DNA of 64,000 bases from Sphaerimonospora cavernae (GTDB lineage Bacteria; Actinomycetota; Actinomycetes; Streptosporangiales; Streptosporangiaceae), in the NCBI RefSeq assembly GCF_042435035.1, contig NZ_JBHMQT010000021.1:74524-138523 (forward strand), in the 5' to 3' direction. The notes beneath the pieces are model-generated. The model did not search any database. It was given only the letters and a program-made list of their open reading frames with translations, and was not told where the DNA came from. Shown one piece after another: positions 63,668 through 64,000 of this stretch. How positions within the stretch are numbered: the stretch's first letter is position 1; every line of letters starts with the position of its first letter. The position numbers and the translations under genes are program-made.

Positions 63668-64000
63668 TCACCGGCGTGGCGGCGAATTCTTTATGCCCCT
63701 GCCCACGAGCACAGTCGCGGCGATCGACCCGTTGAGATGCCGCGCAGTCTCCGTTCCCGATTGACACGACTCTGCACCGGCGCAACCGGCCACATGCGAA
63801 ACGCTTCCGCTGGTGTCGAAGGCGAGCAAGACGGCGAGCATGCCGAGCATGCCCCCCATCACCGCCCGCTGCGCGCGCAACCAGACGGGCCGCCGCGACA
63901 GGAAGCCCGCGATGCCACCGGCGGCCAACACGATCGACAGTAAACAACCAGCCGGTGCGCAGAGCGTGATGGCCGCTGGCCCGGCGTCGATCTGACCGCT
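63668..64000 (-). CDS. Membrane protein C-terminal part, possibly LysE-type translocator (5' cut by window)
   Basis: The frame stays open to the window edge, so the start lies outside. About 110 codons are visible: a hydrophobic helix (CLLSIVLAAGGIAGFLS), a basic loop (RRPVWLRAQR) and a second helix (VMGGMLGMLAVLLAF), the end pattern of LysE/RhtB exporters. The remaining 45 residues after LAF are not typical and may be a run-on after a frameshift. Tentative. Confidence 0.4.
   Translation of the reverse strand, partial: SGQIDAGPAAITLCAPAGCLLSIVLAAGGIAGFLSRRPVWLRAQRAVMGGMLGMLAVLLAFDTSGSVSHVAGCAGAESCQSGTETARHLNGSIAATVLVGRGIKNSPPRR

Overview
The window is a high-GC actinobacterial chromosome segment, most likely from the Streptosporangiales. 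Supporting signs are GTG and TTG starts, Actinobacteria-specific families (NucS, DUF2550, NrtL, DUF397/DUF5753 regulators) and a gene order close to the Mycobacterium tuberculosis lysA-thrA-thrC-thrB-rho-rpmE-prfA-hemK-sua5-wecA-atp block. The species cannot be fixed from the sequence alone.

Left part (1-11.6 kb): the tail of an ABC ATPase, a two-module 3-hydroxyacyl-CoA dehydrogenase, and the mismatch endonuclease NucS. Two mirror-image export modules follow, each ordered ATPase, permease, sensor kinase, response regulator. They converge on a TetR gene. A cobalamin adenosyltransferase closes the region.

Core block (11.6-31.9 kb and 39.4-43.0 kb, minus strand): the complete F0F1 ATP synthase operon with two small assembly-type membrane proteins, then wecA, a threonylcarbamoyl-AMP synthase, prmC, prfA, rpmE, rho, thrB, thrC, hom, lysA and nrtL. 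Two insertions interrupt it. One is a pair encoding a proline/lysine/histidine-rich protein and a partner (21.3-23.5 kb). The other is a glycan cluster between thrC and hom (32.2-39.3 kb) with three family 2 glycosyltransferases, a family 39-like membrane transferase and a polysaccharide deacetylase. A further glycosyltransferase lies beyond nrtL.

Accessory region (45.1-51.2 kb): an asparagine-synthase-like enzyme, a tight XRE / ImmA-type protease / PIN ribonuclease operon, and several decayed regulator or antitoxin fragments (HTH antitoxin start, DUF397, a DUF5753-HicB chimera, a response-regulator tail).

Right part (51.2-64 kb): trehalose synthase, a LolD/FtsX-type ABC exporter with a PadR regulator, and a divergent carbohydrate importer with two lipoprotein binding proteins and two permeases, one of them carrying a large extracytoplasmic insertion. 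Uracil-DNA glycosylase and small secreted or membrane proteins follow.

The most unusual element is a family of intergenic arrays at four places (23.6, 45.2, 56.1 and 62.9 kb). A 22-bp box with a dyad recurs every 53 bp, almost exactly five helical turns. A second conserved box sits at a fixed place in the spacer, and most arrays end in a G/C-run tract. I do not recognise this family.
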